Positions 43,340 through 51,893 of a DNA stretch of 64,000 nt are shown in pieces. The notes beneath the pieces are model-generated. The model was given only the letters and a program-made list of their open reading frames with translations, was not told where the DNA came from and made no database searches. The first letter of the stretch is position 1, and the number at the start of each line of letters is the position of its first letter. The position numbers were made by a program, and so were the translations under genes. Origin of the DNA: Variovorax brevis (GTDB taxonomy: Bacteria; Pseudomonadota; Gammaproteobacteria; Burkholderiales; Burkholderiaceae_C); contig NZ_JASZYG010000017.1 of assembly GCF_030317105.1 (NCBI RefSeq), positions 1 to 64,000 of the forward strand. Reading direction: 5' to 3'.

Positions 43340-44470
43340 TCAAGTGTCCTCCTGAGACGCCGATGCGTCCTCCATCTCGGGCAATGCCAGCGACAAGAGG
43401 AACTCATACGCTTCGCCCGCCAGCCGGGCGGCGGTAAAGATTGCGGTGCGATCGTTGCGCAGCACCTGCAGCCACGAATCGAGATAGGCCGCGTGCCCTT
43501 CGATCGTGGCGTCGACCAGGCCGCAGTGGCCCAGCAGGAAGGCGCTGCCGAGCTCGGCGACCAGTTCCTCAAACGCGTAGGCGGCGTCGCCAAAGCGCTG
43601 GCCGAAGGCCCGATGCAGGCGCTCGGGATGCCCGCTCCAGTGCACGAGCTCATGCAGGATGGTTGCATAGTGGGCCTGCGCACTGGTGAAGCGGCGAGGC
43701 CATGGCATGCGGATTTCGTCGAGGGCCATCACGTACATCGCCTGCTCGAAGCCATGGCGAATTTGCGCGTTGGCGCCTGCCACGATGCGCATGGCCATCT
43801 CTGTCGGCGAATACGCAGGCGCCGGCGGGTAGCAGTGTTCGTCAATGAACTCCACGGGCAGGCCGGCGATCTGTGCGACGTTGAAGACCCAGAACGGCGT
43901 GCACAGCAGGAAGCTTCGCCCGGCAGTGCCGCCTGCACCGGCCTCGTCGCCCTGATCGCGCTGATCGCCCTCATTGCCCTGGTTGGCGTCCCGGCCCGCA
44001 ATGCCTTGCGACGCGTCCGTTGTCTCCGCCGATGCCTTGCCCGCCCTGCGCTCGAAGTGTGCGCATAACACGGCGCGCTCGCCCTTCCTCACCTGCGCAC
44101 CGAGGCTGGCGGCCTGCTTGTAGGTCAGCCAGACGTTGGAGGAATAGCCCGCTTCGATCGCTGCGTCCCACAGCAGCAGCACGTTGGCGCCGTGGTACGG
44201 GGCGCCGGTCTTGCCGTTGCGCGGCATGCCGCGCGAGGCGGCCCGGGTCCAGCGCTCGCGGAACACGTTCCCGCCTTTCTCGAGCATCGCGATGATCCGG
44301 TCGGTCACGGATTGGCGGACATCGATGCGGCCGCCGCTACGCGGCGCTGCATGGCTCAGTTCAACAGCACCTGCTTTGGGTGAGTCCTCGGGGGGTACGG
44401 GGGGAACGCCCGTGGCTGTCGGGTCCGGATGATCCGCAGGGCGCTGACGGGTGGAATGAAGTGTGCGCAT
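43340..44470 (-). CDS. ardC: ArdC-family antirestriction protein
   Basis: A 376-residue protein. The N-terminal ssDNA-binding domain (~55-180) has DVRQSVTDRIIAMLEKGGN, RNGKTGAPYHGANVLLLW and KQAASLGAQVRKGERA. The C-terminal metallopeptidase-like domain has the zinc motif in ATILHELVHWSGHPERL. A ~35-residue Gly/Asn/Asp-rich insertion sits mid-protein (~200-235). ArdC protects incoming DNA from restriction in recipients. The ATG at 44470 has AAAGG upstream. Structured repeat family 3 begins 53 bp before the start, consistent with early expression in the leading region. Confidence 0.9.
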   Translation of the reverse strand: MRTLHSTRQRPADHPDPTATGVPPVPPEDSPKAGAVELSHAAPRSGGRIDVRQSVTDRIIAMLEKGGNVFRERWTRAASRGMPRNGKTGAPYHGANVLLLWDAAIEAGYSSNVWLTYKQAASLGAQVRKGERAVLCAHFERRAGKASAETTDASQGIAGRDANQGNEGDQRDQGDEAGAGGTAGRSFLLCTPFWVFNVAQIAGLPVEFIDEHCYPPAPAYSPTEMAMRIVAGANAQIRHGFEQAMYVMALDEIRMPWPRRFTSAQAHYATILHELVHWSGHPERLHRAFGQRFGDAAYAFEELVAELGSAFLLGHCGLVDATIEGHAAYLDSWLQVLRNDRTAIFTAARLAGEAYEFLLSLALPEMEDASASQEDT

Positions 44471-44522
44471 GGCTGGGCCTTTCTGCGGTGTGGACCGCGG
44501 GGGTTGAACATCTGCTTTCGGA

Positions 44523-44969
44523 GCCGCCTCGACGCATGAAGAGCGAGCGAAAAGGGCCGCTGTCCAGGGACCGCCCGCAAGCCGCAGCTGAGGCGAAAGC
44601 CGAGGACCGGGTGAGGACGGTGGCGAAGCCCGAAGCCCTGGACAGCGGCCCGTGCGAGCTATGCGTCGGTCAAGAGGTGGCTCTGAAAGCAGATGCGTCC
44701 GCGGCGCACCCCGGACCACCCATGCGGGCACCCCGCCCGGCTGCGCTGCGGCCGCAGGCCGCTCCAACGTCATTCCTCTGCAATGCAGAGGAACACAGCA
44801 ATCATTCGAAGCGACCGGCCGCCGCGCCCGCGGGTACGCGCAGCGGCCTGATTGCAGACAGCGTGCGCAGCGCGCCACGAGGGGACACGTCCAATGCCGC
44901 CGGCAGAGCCGGCGGCGGGGCCCTCACGCCTGGCTGCGCCCGGCCATGCGCGCCTCCTTCGCATAGACG
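44523..44969. repeat. ~450-bp repeat family 3, copy 1 (ardC leader)
   Basis: A direct repeat of 46728-47179 with internal divergence. It opens with a large stem-loop: CGACGCAT (44530-44537)/ATGCGTCG (44661-44668) and GGGCCGCTGTCCAGGG (44554-44569)/CCCTGGACAGCGGCCC (44636-44651), enclosing a 66-nt structured loop. The distal end carries a DUF2958 gene remnant and its former terminator hairpin. Confidence 0.8.
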
Positions 44970-44975
44970 GTGGAG
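44924..44975 (-). pseudogene. DUF2958 C-terminal remnant
   Basis: The frame ends YAKEARMAGRSQA, nearly identical to YAKEARMAGRIQA at the end of DUF2958 copy 2. Only about 15 codons are recognisable. It lies in the same position relative to repeat family 3 as the intact gene at 47136, so it marks an old segmental duplication. Confidence 0.65.
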
Positions 44976-45162
44976 CGCGTTGCGACGTGATCCTGGCCAC
45001 CTTCAGGCAAGGGCTCGCCTGCGTTTCCGGGAGACGGGATCTGAATGTTGAATAGTTGCGTTCCTGTGGAACTTCGGCGGTCGGCATACAGCGAAAGGCC
45101 GAAGCAGGGGCATCCCTCGGGAAGTAGAGTTGCAATGAACAGAAAGAGGTGAGGAAGTACCG

Positions 45163-45372
45163 ATGTCATTCGTCAAATTCACAGCCTTCATCGGCCCCAA
45201 GAGCAATGAGAGGCAGATCCGGTTGCGCGCAGATCACATTACTGCGCTGCATGAAGTTGCCGACTCGACCAAGACGGGTCCTTTCACGGTCGTCCACATG
45301 CTGGGTGGTGGCGAGAAGTGGAATGTGAAAGGCAGCGCCGCCGAGGTTGAGGAGAAGATAGCGAAAGCTTAG
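45163..45372 (+). CDS. small hypothetical protein (69 aa)
   Basis: A 69-residue protein with good composition. It begins MSFVKFTAFIGPKSN; a middle LRADHITALHEVADS follows, and the C-terminal helix is AAEVEEKIAKA. The strand-helix pattern suggests a compact alpha/beta domain. GAGGAAG sits just before the ATG. I recognise no family. It is a plus-strand gene between ardC and DUF932. Confidence 0.55.
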   Translation: MSFVKFTAFIGPKSNERQIRLRADHITALHEVADSTKTGPFTVVHMLGGGEKWNVKGSAAEVEEKIAKA

Positions 45373-45522
45373 AAACGCACGCCAGTGACCCCTCCACGTT
45401 GGCCAGCGCAAGCATGGCCTTGCTGGTGGAGTGCCGCGCGGGAGCCGTACGCGCAGCCGATCAACTTGGACGCCGCGAGGCGCATCGAGTTGCGGCAGTT
45501 CACAATGCAGCGCCCCGGACGG

Positions 45523-45551
45523 AGTAAAGGGCCGGAGCGAGGCTCCGGCCC
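45523..45551 (-). terminator. rho-independent terminator after DUF932 gene
   Basis: Perfect 10-bp stem GGGCCGGAGC (45529-45538)/GCTCCGGCCC (45542-45551) with a 3-nt loop. On the minus strand it is followed by TTTACT. It starts 8 bp beyond the DUF932 stop. Confidence 0.7.
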
Positions 45552-45558
45552 GGCCGCG

Positions 45559-46368
45559 TCAGCGGCCGATGCGCTGGAGCGCGAGGGCCCACAGGCCCGT
45601 GTTCAAGCGCACGTTTTCGCGGATGGCCCGCACCCCGCGGGTGTGCATCATCCGGCCCGTTGCGCTGCGCCCGCACAGGCCGCCGCGCATCACGTGTTCC
45701 TGCAGGGCATTGAAGGTGCGCCAGACGTCGTCGCCGACGTCCGCCATGCGGCGGCGCTCCAGCAGTTGCACGGGCTGGACCGGCGGCTGCACGGGGGCCG
45801 GATAGCGCAGTGCGAGGGCGTCGCGGGCGAAGTCCAGCTGCTCGGCCTGGGTGAGTGTCGTGCCGCGCATGGCCTGGACGGCGTCGCCGACGCGGTTGAA
45901 TTCGCGGGTGATGCGTTGGGCGGCCTCGAGAACGTTGGCCACGACGTTGCCGCGGTGGCTCACGTGGATGAGGCCGAAGTCGCCGATGGCGGTGAGCATG
46001 CCGTTCGTGCAGACGGGGCGGAACAGGCCTGCGCGCAGCTGGTAGGCGCTGCGTCCGTCGTGCGAGTTGATCAGGACGATCTCGCCGAGGACGTCGTCCA
46101 GCGACAGCGACTGCACGACCGGCTGGAAGCGCAGCAGGTGGCGAGCGAAGGAGGAGGTGTGGCCGTTGCGCGCGCGGGTCTGCACGGCCAGCGTCGGCTC
46201 GAAGCCGGCGTCCATCAGGGCGGTGACGATGTCGCGCGTGCTGATGAAGACGTACCTGGGTCCGGTGTGGTCGGCGGCCCGGTCGGCGAAGACGGCTGGG
46301 GCGCTGTGCTCGAGTTGTTCCAGCGTGAGGGATGTCCGGGCGGCGAAGGCGATGGGAGATGAGGTCAT
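45559..46368 (-). CDS. DUF932-family protein
   Basis: A 269-residue protein with the DUF932 pattern: RYVFISTRDIVTALMDAGFE, ARHLLRFQPV, VLINSHDGRSAYQLRAGLFR, VCTNGMLTAIGDFGLIHVSH. The family is widespread on plasmids and phages near antirestriction genes; its function is unknown. The ATG at 46368 has GGAG 6 nt upstream. Structured leader B lies directly 5', and a strong terminator follows, so it is monocistronic. Confidence 0.85.
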   Translation of the reverse strand: MTSSPIAFAARTSLTLEQLEHSAPAVFADRAADHTGPRYVFISTRDIVTALMDAGFEPTLAVQTRARNGHTSSFARHLLRFQPVVQSLSLDDVLGEIVLINSHDGRSAYQLRAGLFRPVCTNGMLTAIGDFGLIHVSHRGNVVANVLEAAQRITREFNRVGDAVQAMRGTTLTQAEQLDFARDALALRYPAPVQPPVQPVQLLERRRMADVGDDVWRTFNALQEHVMRGGLCGRSATGRMMHTRGVRAIRENVRLNTGLWALALQRIGR

Positions 46369-46390
46369 GGGGAGCTCCTGGAATGGCACA

Positions 46391-46539
46391 GGCGGGATTG
46401 CCTGCGTCACCCTTGGCTCACGCGGCAGCGCAGCGCTCAAGGCCGCCGCAGGCGCGCCGGAGGCGCCGGGCACGCGACAGCGTGCGCAGGGCCTTGAACG
46501 CGAGAACCGCGTGATAGCGTGACGGGGCACAGGCAAGCC
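46391..46539. repeat. structured leader family 1, copy B
   Basis: A ~150-bp element 5' of the DUF932 gene. Nested stems: TTGCCTG (46398-46404)/CAGGCAA (46530-46536), CACGCGG (46419-46425)/CCGCGTG (46507-46513), and TCAAGGCC (46437-46444)/GGCCTTGA (46490-46497), enclosing GCC-GCA-GGC and GCACGC-GACA-GCGTGC. Confidence 0.75.
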
Positions 46540-46727
46540 CACCCTCCCCTTCTCATGCCGGTGCGAGGCCGAAGGCGAGCCGGACCGGCATCCGGTGCCC
46601 CAGGCACAGCATGGGCCGCGGCCGCGCGGCCCCAGGACGCTGCGCTGATACACCGTCGTTCTGGTGCGCCAAGCTGGCGCGCGCCGACCTTGACCCGTGA
46701 CGGCGAGCACAGCGGGCGACGCTGCAG

Positions 46728-47179
46728 GCCGCCTCGACGCATGAAGAGCGAGCGAAAAGGGCCGCTGTCCAGGGACCGCCCGCAAGCCGCAGCTGAGGCG
46801 AAAGCCGAGGACCGGGTGAGGACGGTGGCGCAGCCCGAAGCCCTGGACAGCGGCCCGTGCGAGCCATGCGTCGAGAAGAGGCGGCTCTGAAGGCAGATGT
46901 GGCGCGCCACACGCCGCTGATGGCCGTGAGGCACACCACCCCGCCGGCGCTGCGGCCGCAGGCCGCTCCAACGTCATTCCTCTGCAATGCAGAGGCACAC
47001 AAGCAATCAGTCGAAGCGACCGGCTGCCGCGCGCGCGGGTACGCGCAGCGGTCTGATCGAAGACGGCGTGCACAGCGCGCCTCGTAGGAGCAGGGCGAAA
47101 AAAGAATGCCGCCGGCAGAGCCGGCGGCGGCGCCCTCACGCCTGGATACGCCCGGCCATCCGGGCTTCCTTCGCATAGG
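46728..47179. repeat. ~450-bp repeat family 3, copy 2
   Basis: A direct repeat of 44523-44969. The same long stem is present: CGACGCAT (46735-46742)/ATGCGTCG (46866-46873) and GGGCCGCTGTCCAGGG (46759-46774)/CCCTGGACAGCGGCCC (46841-46856). It extends into the 3' end of DUF2958 copy 2. The nearest downstream minus-strand gene is DUF932, with leader B in between. Confidence 0.8.
47098..47128 (-). terminator. rho-independent terminator after DUF2958 copy 2
   Basis: Stem GCCGCCGG (47108-47115)/CCGGCGGC (47121-47128), loop of 5 nt. On the minus strand it is followed by ATTCTTTTTTCG, a good U-run. It lies 8 bp past the stop codon. Confidence 0.8.
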
Positions 47180-47501
47180 CGCTCAGCGTCTGCGTGGCCC
47201 GGAAGTGCAGGTCCTGTTCGATCGGCAGGTTCATCATCCCGCGCACGACGCCAAGCCCTGCCAGGCTGACCTTGCCCAGTTCCGGGAAACCCACGCCGAG
47301 GTCGCAGAGGCCGAAGGCCACCTGCGCATGGGGGTCGATCTCAGTGAGCAGCCAGGTCGCCCCTGCATCGGGCGTGAAGAGCTTGACCACTGGCAAGGGA
47401 TCGAAGTCTTCGTCCTTTGCCTGGCATGCCAGTGCCATCCGGCCGTTGGCCAGCAGCATCTCGAACTGCTCGTCGGTGATGAAGGGAAAGTGGGAGGTCA
47501 T
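47136..47501 (-). CDS. DUF2958-family protein, copy 2
   Basis: A 121-residue protein that is the clearest family member here: PFITDEQFEMLLANGRMA, PLPVVKLFTPDAGATWLLTE, VAFGLCDLGVGFPELGKVSL, IEQDLHFRATQTLSAYAKEA. Copy 1 at 37495 is a diverged paralogue. The ATG at 47501 is preceded by leader C, and a strong terminator follows the stop, so it is a single-gene unit. Unknown function; the family accompanies antirestriction genes. Confidence 0.85.
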   Translation of the reverse strand: MTSHFPFITDEQFEMLLANGRMALACQAKDEDFDPLPVVKLFTPDAGATWLLTEIDPHAQVAFGLCDLGVGFPELGKVSLAGLGVVRGMMNLPIEQDLHFRATQTLSAYAKEARMAGRIQA

Positions 47502-47524
47502 GGCGTTCTCCTTGAACGGTAGCG

Positions 47525-47663
47525 GGCGGGATTGCCCGTGACCGTGGACGGCACGCCGCAGCGCAAGCGGTCAAGGCTCGAAGACGGCCGCAGGCCGCCA
47601 GCACCGCAGGTGCGCAGGCCTTGACGGCGAGCACGGTGTGGCACGCTGAAGGGAACAGCAAGC
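47525..47663. repeat. structured leader family 1, copy C
   Basis: A ~140-bp element 5' of DUF2958 copy 2. Stems: CACGCCG (47552-47558)/CGGTGTG (47634-47640) and GTCAAGGC (47570-47577)/GCCTTGAC (47618-47625), enclosing CGGCC-GCA-GGCCG and GCACC-GCA-GGTGC. Confidence 0.72.
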
Positions 47664-47803
47664 ACGCCTCCTGTGCTCTCCCCTCCCCTCCCCCGCCCAA
47701 GCCTCCTCCAGGGCATCCACCCTCCCACGCGAGGCGGACACGCGCGCGGATCGAACGAAGCGCGCCACTTCGCAACGGAAAAAGGGGCCGAAGCCCCCGC
47801 GGG

Positions 47804-48406
47804 TCACAGGAGGCCGCATTGCGCGAACGACAGCGACTTGCTGCCCGCGACGATGACATGGTCCAGCACCCGCACGTCCATCATGGCAAGCGCGTCGGTC
47901 AGGGTTTGGGTCATCAGTTTGTCTGAAGGAGACGGTTGGACGTGACCCGTTGGATGGTTATGGCTTATGACTATAGCGGCGGCGTTGTGGTGAAGAGCCC
48001 GCTTGAGCACCTCCCGCGGATAGACACTCGTCTGCGTCAGGGTGCCGCGGAACAGTTCCTCGAACGCAATGAGCGCGTTCCTCGCATCGAGGTACATGAC
48101 GGCGAAACTTTCGTGGGGCTGCCCGGCGAAATGAAGCTTCAGGAAGTCGGAGACAGCCGTCGGCGACTCAAATACCGAACGGCTCGTCAGTTCCTCGACG
48201 AGAAGTTCCTGCGCAAGTGCGAGGCCCGTCACAAGGCGATGAAAGTTCGGCAAGGATGACTGGCGTGCAAACCAGGTCAGCTTCATCAGCGACCGGCCAT
48301 TGGCCTCGTACAGTGCGTCGGCATCGGCGCCAAAGAAGGGACGCAGCGCTTCGACGATGCGTTGCTGGCGAACGGTCAGCTCGCAAGAAGATGAGGATGC
48401 GGTCAT
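47804..48406 (-). CDS. radC: RadC-family JAB-domain protein
   Basis: A 200-residue MPN/JAB-domain protein. The N-terminal ~75 residues are helical (LTVRQQRIVEALRPFFGADA). The RadC domain has FESPTAVSDFLKLHFAG, the SSVYPREVLKRA-like segment TSVYPREVLKRALHHNAAA, and the metal motif VISHNHPTGHVQPSPSD (HxH...D). Mobile-element RadC proteins are widespread and their activity is unclear. The ATG at 48406 has AGGAG 6 nt upstream. Leader D precedes it. Confidence 0.88.
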   Translation of the reverse strand: MTASSSSCELTVRQQRIVEALRPFFGADADALYEANGRSLMKLTWFARQSSLPNFHRLVTGLALAQELLVEELTSRSVFESPTAVSDFLKLHFAGQPHESFAVMYLDARNALIAFEELFRGTLTQTSVYPREVLKRALHHNAAAIVISHNHPTGHVQPSPSDKLMTQTLTDALAMMDVRVLDHVIVAGSKSLSFAQCGLL

Positions 48407-48430
48407 GATGAACTCCTGTGAAGCGACACA

Positions 48431-48580
48431 GGCGGGATTGCCTGCGTGGCCCCGAGCACCACGCCGCAGCGCAGCGCTCAAGGCCGCCGCAGGCGCGCGG
48501 CACGCGCCGAGCACGCGCAAGCGCGCACAGGGCCTTGAACGCGAGAACGGTGAGGTAGCGTCAAGCCACACAGGCAAGCC
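48431..48580. repeat. structured leader family 1, copy D
   Basis: A ~150-bp element 5' of radC. The outer stem is the longest of the four: TTGCCTGCGTGGC (48438-48450)/GCCACACAGGCAA (48565-48577), one mismatch. The inner stem is TCAAGGCC (48478-48485)/GGCCTTGA (48531-48538), enclosing GCC-GCA-GGC and GCGC-GCAA-GCGC. Confidence 0.78.
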
Positions 48581-48853
48581 CTCCCCGCCCTTCGCAGGGA
48601 ACCCGGATGCCTTTGTTTTCATGCGATACCGCGCACCCCTTCCATGTATCTTGCTGTCCCTGAACCCGCGTCAGGTCTGCGCGTGTGGTCACATCGTGGC
48701 TCCCAGGGATGGCCGGCGCGGGCGCTGACTTGAAGCGCCGGTCGGCTTGCTGCCGCGGATGACCTGTGCACAGGCCAGTGCAGAGTCAGTGCAGATGGTC
48801 AGCGCAGATGCACGCGGCGACGCGCGAAGGCGCCGTCGCTGCACAATCTGCGC

Positions 48854-49099
48854 ATGAGCCACCTTCGTCATATCTCCGTCTTTGTCGACGAGCCGGACCC
48901 GGGGCACTTCTATTGGGTTCTCCACGAGTCCACCGAAGACGCAAGCGTCTGGATCGACATCGAGTCGAGCGCGAATGCGTTCACGTCGTGGGCGGCGGCA
49001 TTTGAGGCCGGCACCGTGGAGCTTTATCGCTTGGCAAATGACGAGCGCACGGGCCCGCGTGCATCAGGCGAGGACGAAGACGCGGCGCCAGTGGGCTGA
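48854..49099 (+). CDS. small hypothetical protein (81 aa)
   Basis: An 81-residue acidic protein with a strand-rich start (LRHISVFVDEPDPGHFYWVL) and a helical centre (SANAFTSWAAAFEAGTVELY). The C-terminal DEDEDAA stretch is acidic. Small acidic proteins of this type can be DNA mimics or plasmid accessory factors, but I have no family match. It is separated from dinG by ~385 bp. Confidence 0.5.
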   Translation: MSHLRHISVFVDEPDPGHFYWVLHESTEDASVWIDIESSANAFTSWAAAFEAGTVELYRLANDERTGPRASGEDEDAAPVG

Positions 49100-49484
49100 G
49101 GACGCTCACGCGGAGTCTCTGATGAATTGCGTGCACGAGCCCGGTCACCAAGGCGGACCGTATCACCTGGACAAGCGCACCGCGTGCGACCGAAACCTGA
49201 GACGTCAGTCAGTGGCTCGACCGCACTGTGCAAAGGCGCTGCCGTTCCAGCGTCTCAACCCGGTGTCAGTGTTCGCAGCAGCGGTCCGATGGGCCCCGCC
49301 GGCGAACTCATCGACCAGTGCGCAGTCCGGGGAATGACACGACCAGCTTTTCGCGGTGGACTCAGGCGTGGGCGCGGCTGCCAGTCCAATGCCGTAGAGC
49401 CGCATTCCTGCGCGACACCCTGACCCCGGCACCGTGCATCCAGCGTGAAGTTCCGATTCGGGATGCGCATCGATAATCGTCAGC
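49100..49484. other. intergenic, nothing recognised
   Basis: A 385-bp gap before dinG; no gene or notable symmetry was found. It should contain the dinG promoter. Confidence 0.4.
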
Positions 49485-51752
49485 ATGAGTTCTTCCGCGC
49501 CGAGGCGCACGCGTCGATCAGAAACAGCGCCCGACGTTCTGGAGGCCGCACCCGGTATCGCGCGCGAGTTGCTCGACAAGGCGCGCGAGCGGCTGGAATT
49601 CCTTTACGGTGAGGTGGCCAGGACCTGGCCCGGCTTCATCGCCCGCCCCGGGCAGCACCAGATGATGCATGCGGCCCTGCTGACCTTCCTGAATGCCGGC
49701 CCACCCATGGACGACAGCGCCCGCACGGGCAATCACCTGGCACTGCTCGAAGCGGGCACCGGAACGGGCAAGACCGTGGCGTACTGCCTGGCGGCGATCG
49801 TGGCCTCGGAGCTGTTGGACAAGACCGTCATCGTGTCCACCGCCACGGTCGCGCTGCAGGAACAGCTGTTCCACAAGGACCTGCCGCGGCTGGCAAAGGT
49901 CATTCCGGACCTGCGCTTTGAACTTCTCAAGGGCCGGGGCCGCTATGTCTGCGAGAGCCGCCTGGAAGGCGCGCTCAACGATGTCGCCCAGGAGGGCCTC
50001 TGGGACGATGAGTTGCAGGGTTCGTTCACCGGCGCGAGTTGGCAGGGCCGGAACGACCCGCGCGATGCCGCCCAGGCCATGCGCTGGTACAAGAAGGTGG
50101 CCAGCTCGCTTCGCAGCGGCAAATGGGACGGCGACCTGGACAGCCTGGCGCAGCAGCCTGACGCCCAGAACTGGCGAAGGGTTCAGGCGAGCGGCAGCGC
50201 GTGCAATGGCGGCCAATGCGAGCACTTCAGGAACTGCGCATTCTTCAAGGCACGCCGCCGCGCGGCGGCCGCGACGATCCAGGTGGCCAATCACGCACTG
50301 ATCCTGGCGACGCTGCAGACCGACAGCGCGCTCATCGATCCGGCCAATACGCTGTTTGTGTTCGACGAGGCGCACCACCTCCCAGGCATTGCCGCCGAGC
50401 AGTTCGCCTACCGTGCCCGGCTCGACGCCAGCGTCAGCTTGCTTGCAAGTTTGCGCGCGCTGGCCCATCGTCACAGCCGGGGCATGCCCGCCTCCACCCG
50501 TCCCGATCTGACGGCCTTCGGGCAAGCCATCACCGAATGCACGGACAAGCTCGGCATCCTTGAAAGCTGGTGGACCCGCAACAAGCTGGTGGGTGCCGAA
50601 AAGCCGGTTCATCGCTTTGTGGAGGGCCGCATTCCCGAGGAACTGGTTCCGGAATGCGAGCAGTTGGGCGCCCTCGTCGCCTCGATCGCGACGGTGGTGG
50701 AGAACATCGCCAACGCATTGAAGGAGCCCGACGAATCGCGATCTCCGACCGAGCGCGATGAGCAGGCCCGCGTTGGCGTGGAACTGGGGGTGTATCTGTC
50801 CAGGCTGGAATCCCTGCGGCAACTGTTCATCGCCTGGGCGACGCATGAGGGGGTTGCCTGGGCCAAGTGGCTGGAATTCGCGCCGGCCATCGCAGCCACG
50901 GGGGCCATGCCGGCAGGCGACCACGTCGATGCATGGCTGTGCGCCAGTCCGATGACGGCCGCCCAGCTGCTGTCGCGCGGCTTGTGGAAGAACGTGAGCG
51001 CGGCCGTCTGCACCTCCGCCACCTTGACCGCCTGCGGTCGCTTCGACTTCTTTGATCGCATGAGCGGCATGAACCGCTTTCCCGAGCGGCGGGCCCTGGT
51101 GGTCGCGTCCCCGTTCGACTACGCCAGACAGGGCGAGCTGCGCATTGCACCCATGAGCAGCTCGCCCAAGAGCCCCGAATTTTCGCAGGAGCTGTGCCGC
51201 CTGCTGCCGACGCTGCTGCGCGAGCACCCGCATGGTCAGCTGGTGCTGTTCACCTCCAGGCGCCAGATGCTGGCCTGCCACGCGGCGCTGCCCAAAGACA
51301 TGAGCGCGCTCGTGCAGATGCAGGGTGAACGCTCGCGCACCGAGCTGCTCGCCGAGCACGGTCGTCGCGTCGCACGCGGCCAGCGCAGCATCCTCTTCGG
51401 ATTGCAATCCTTCGGCGAAGGCATCGACCTGCCTGGTCGGCTGTGTGAGCACGTCGTCATCGACAAGCTCCCCTTTACCCCACCCAATTCGCCGGTCGAG
51501 GAAGCGTTGGCGGAATGGTTGATCGGTCAGGGACGTGACCCGTTCGCCGAGATCGCGGTCCCGCGCGCGGCGATGAAGCTGGCCCAATGGGCCGGCCGCG
51601 GCGTGCGCACCGTGACCGACCATGCCGTGATCACCGTGTGCGATACGCGCCTGGTGACGATGCGCTACGGACGCGAGATCCTGGCCGGGCTACCACCGTT
51701 TCCCGTGGTGCGCCCGGTGCCGGGAGTGCCGACCACGACCGGCTCTGGTTGA
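49485..51752 (+). CDS. dinG: DinG-family ATP-dependent DNA helicase
   Basis: A 755-residue XPD/DinG-type superfamily 2 helicase. It has Walker A LLEAGTGTGKTVAYCL (~85), and VSTATVALQEQLF. A candidate Fe-S cluster region has Cys residues in GRYVCESRL and in ACNGGQCEHFRNCAFF. The DEAH box is TLFVFDEAHHLPG. C-terminal helicase motifs are QRSILFGLQSFGEGIDLPG and VVIDKLPFTPPNSP. It unwinds 5'-3', including R-loops. Plasmid-borne copies occur alone or with type IV CRISPR systems; no cas genes or array are visible here. Confidence 0.88.
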   Translation: MSSSAPRRTRRSETAPDVLEAAPGIARELLDKARERLEFLYGEVARTWPGFIARPGQHQMMHAALLTFLNAGPPMDDSARTGNHLALLEAGTGTGKTVAYCLAAIVASELLDKTVIVSTATVALQEQLFHKDLPRLAKVIPDLRFELLKGRGRYVCESRLEGALNDVAQEGLWDDELQGSFTGASWQGRNDPRDAAQAMRWYKKVASSLRSGKWDGDLDSLAQQPDAQNWRRVQASGSACNGGQCEHFRNCAFFKARRRAAAATIQVANHALILATLQTDSALIDPANTLFVFDEAHHLPGIAAEQFAYRARLDASVSLLASLRALAHRHSRGMPASTRPDLTAFGQAITECTDKLGILESWWTRNKLVGAEKPVHRFVEGRIPEELVPECEQLGALVASIATVVENIANALKEPDESRSPTERDEQARVGVELGVYLSRLESLRQLFIAWATHEGVAWAKWLEFAPAIAATGAMPAGDHVDAWLCASPMTAAQLLSRGLWKNVSAAVCTSATLTACGRFDFFDRMSGMNRFPERRALVVASPFDYARQGELRIAPMSSSPKSPEFSQELCRLLPTLLREHPHGQLVLFTSRRQMLACHAALPKDMSALVQMQGERSRTELLAEHGRRVARGQRSILFGLQSFGEGIDLPGRLCEHVVIDKLPFTPPNSPVEEALAEWLIGQGRDPFAEIAVPRAAMKLAQWAGRGVRTVTDHAVITVCDTRLVTMRYGREILAGLPPFPVVRPVPGVPTTTGSG

Positions 51753-51893
51753 GGTATTGGCGCTGGCGCCAAGCCGGGTAGCGTCATCGACAGATGAGGG
51801 CCATTCCGGTGAGCGTCATTTCGAGTTCAGGAGAGGCAACTCGCTGCGCCTGCCTCGGGGCAGCGCCTGAGCGCGACTGCCTTGGCGCTGCGC

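Noticed and set aside
37907..48580. Leader copies A-D as terminators or REP/BIME-type repeats
   Set aside because: They lie 5' of genes, not 3', lack T-runs and have a fixed orientation. True terminators are visible separately at 45523 and 47098.
36471..48600. CRISPR array in the repeat-rich leading region
   Set aside because: Repeats are long, few and structured, not short direct repeats with regular unique spacers.
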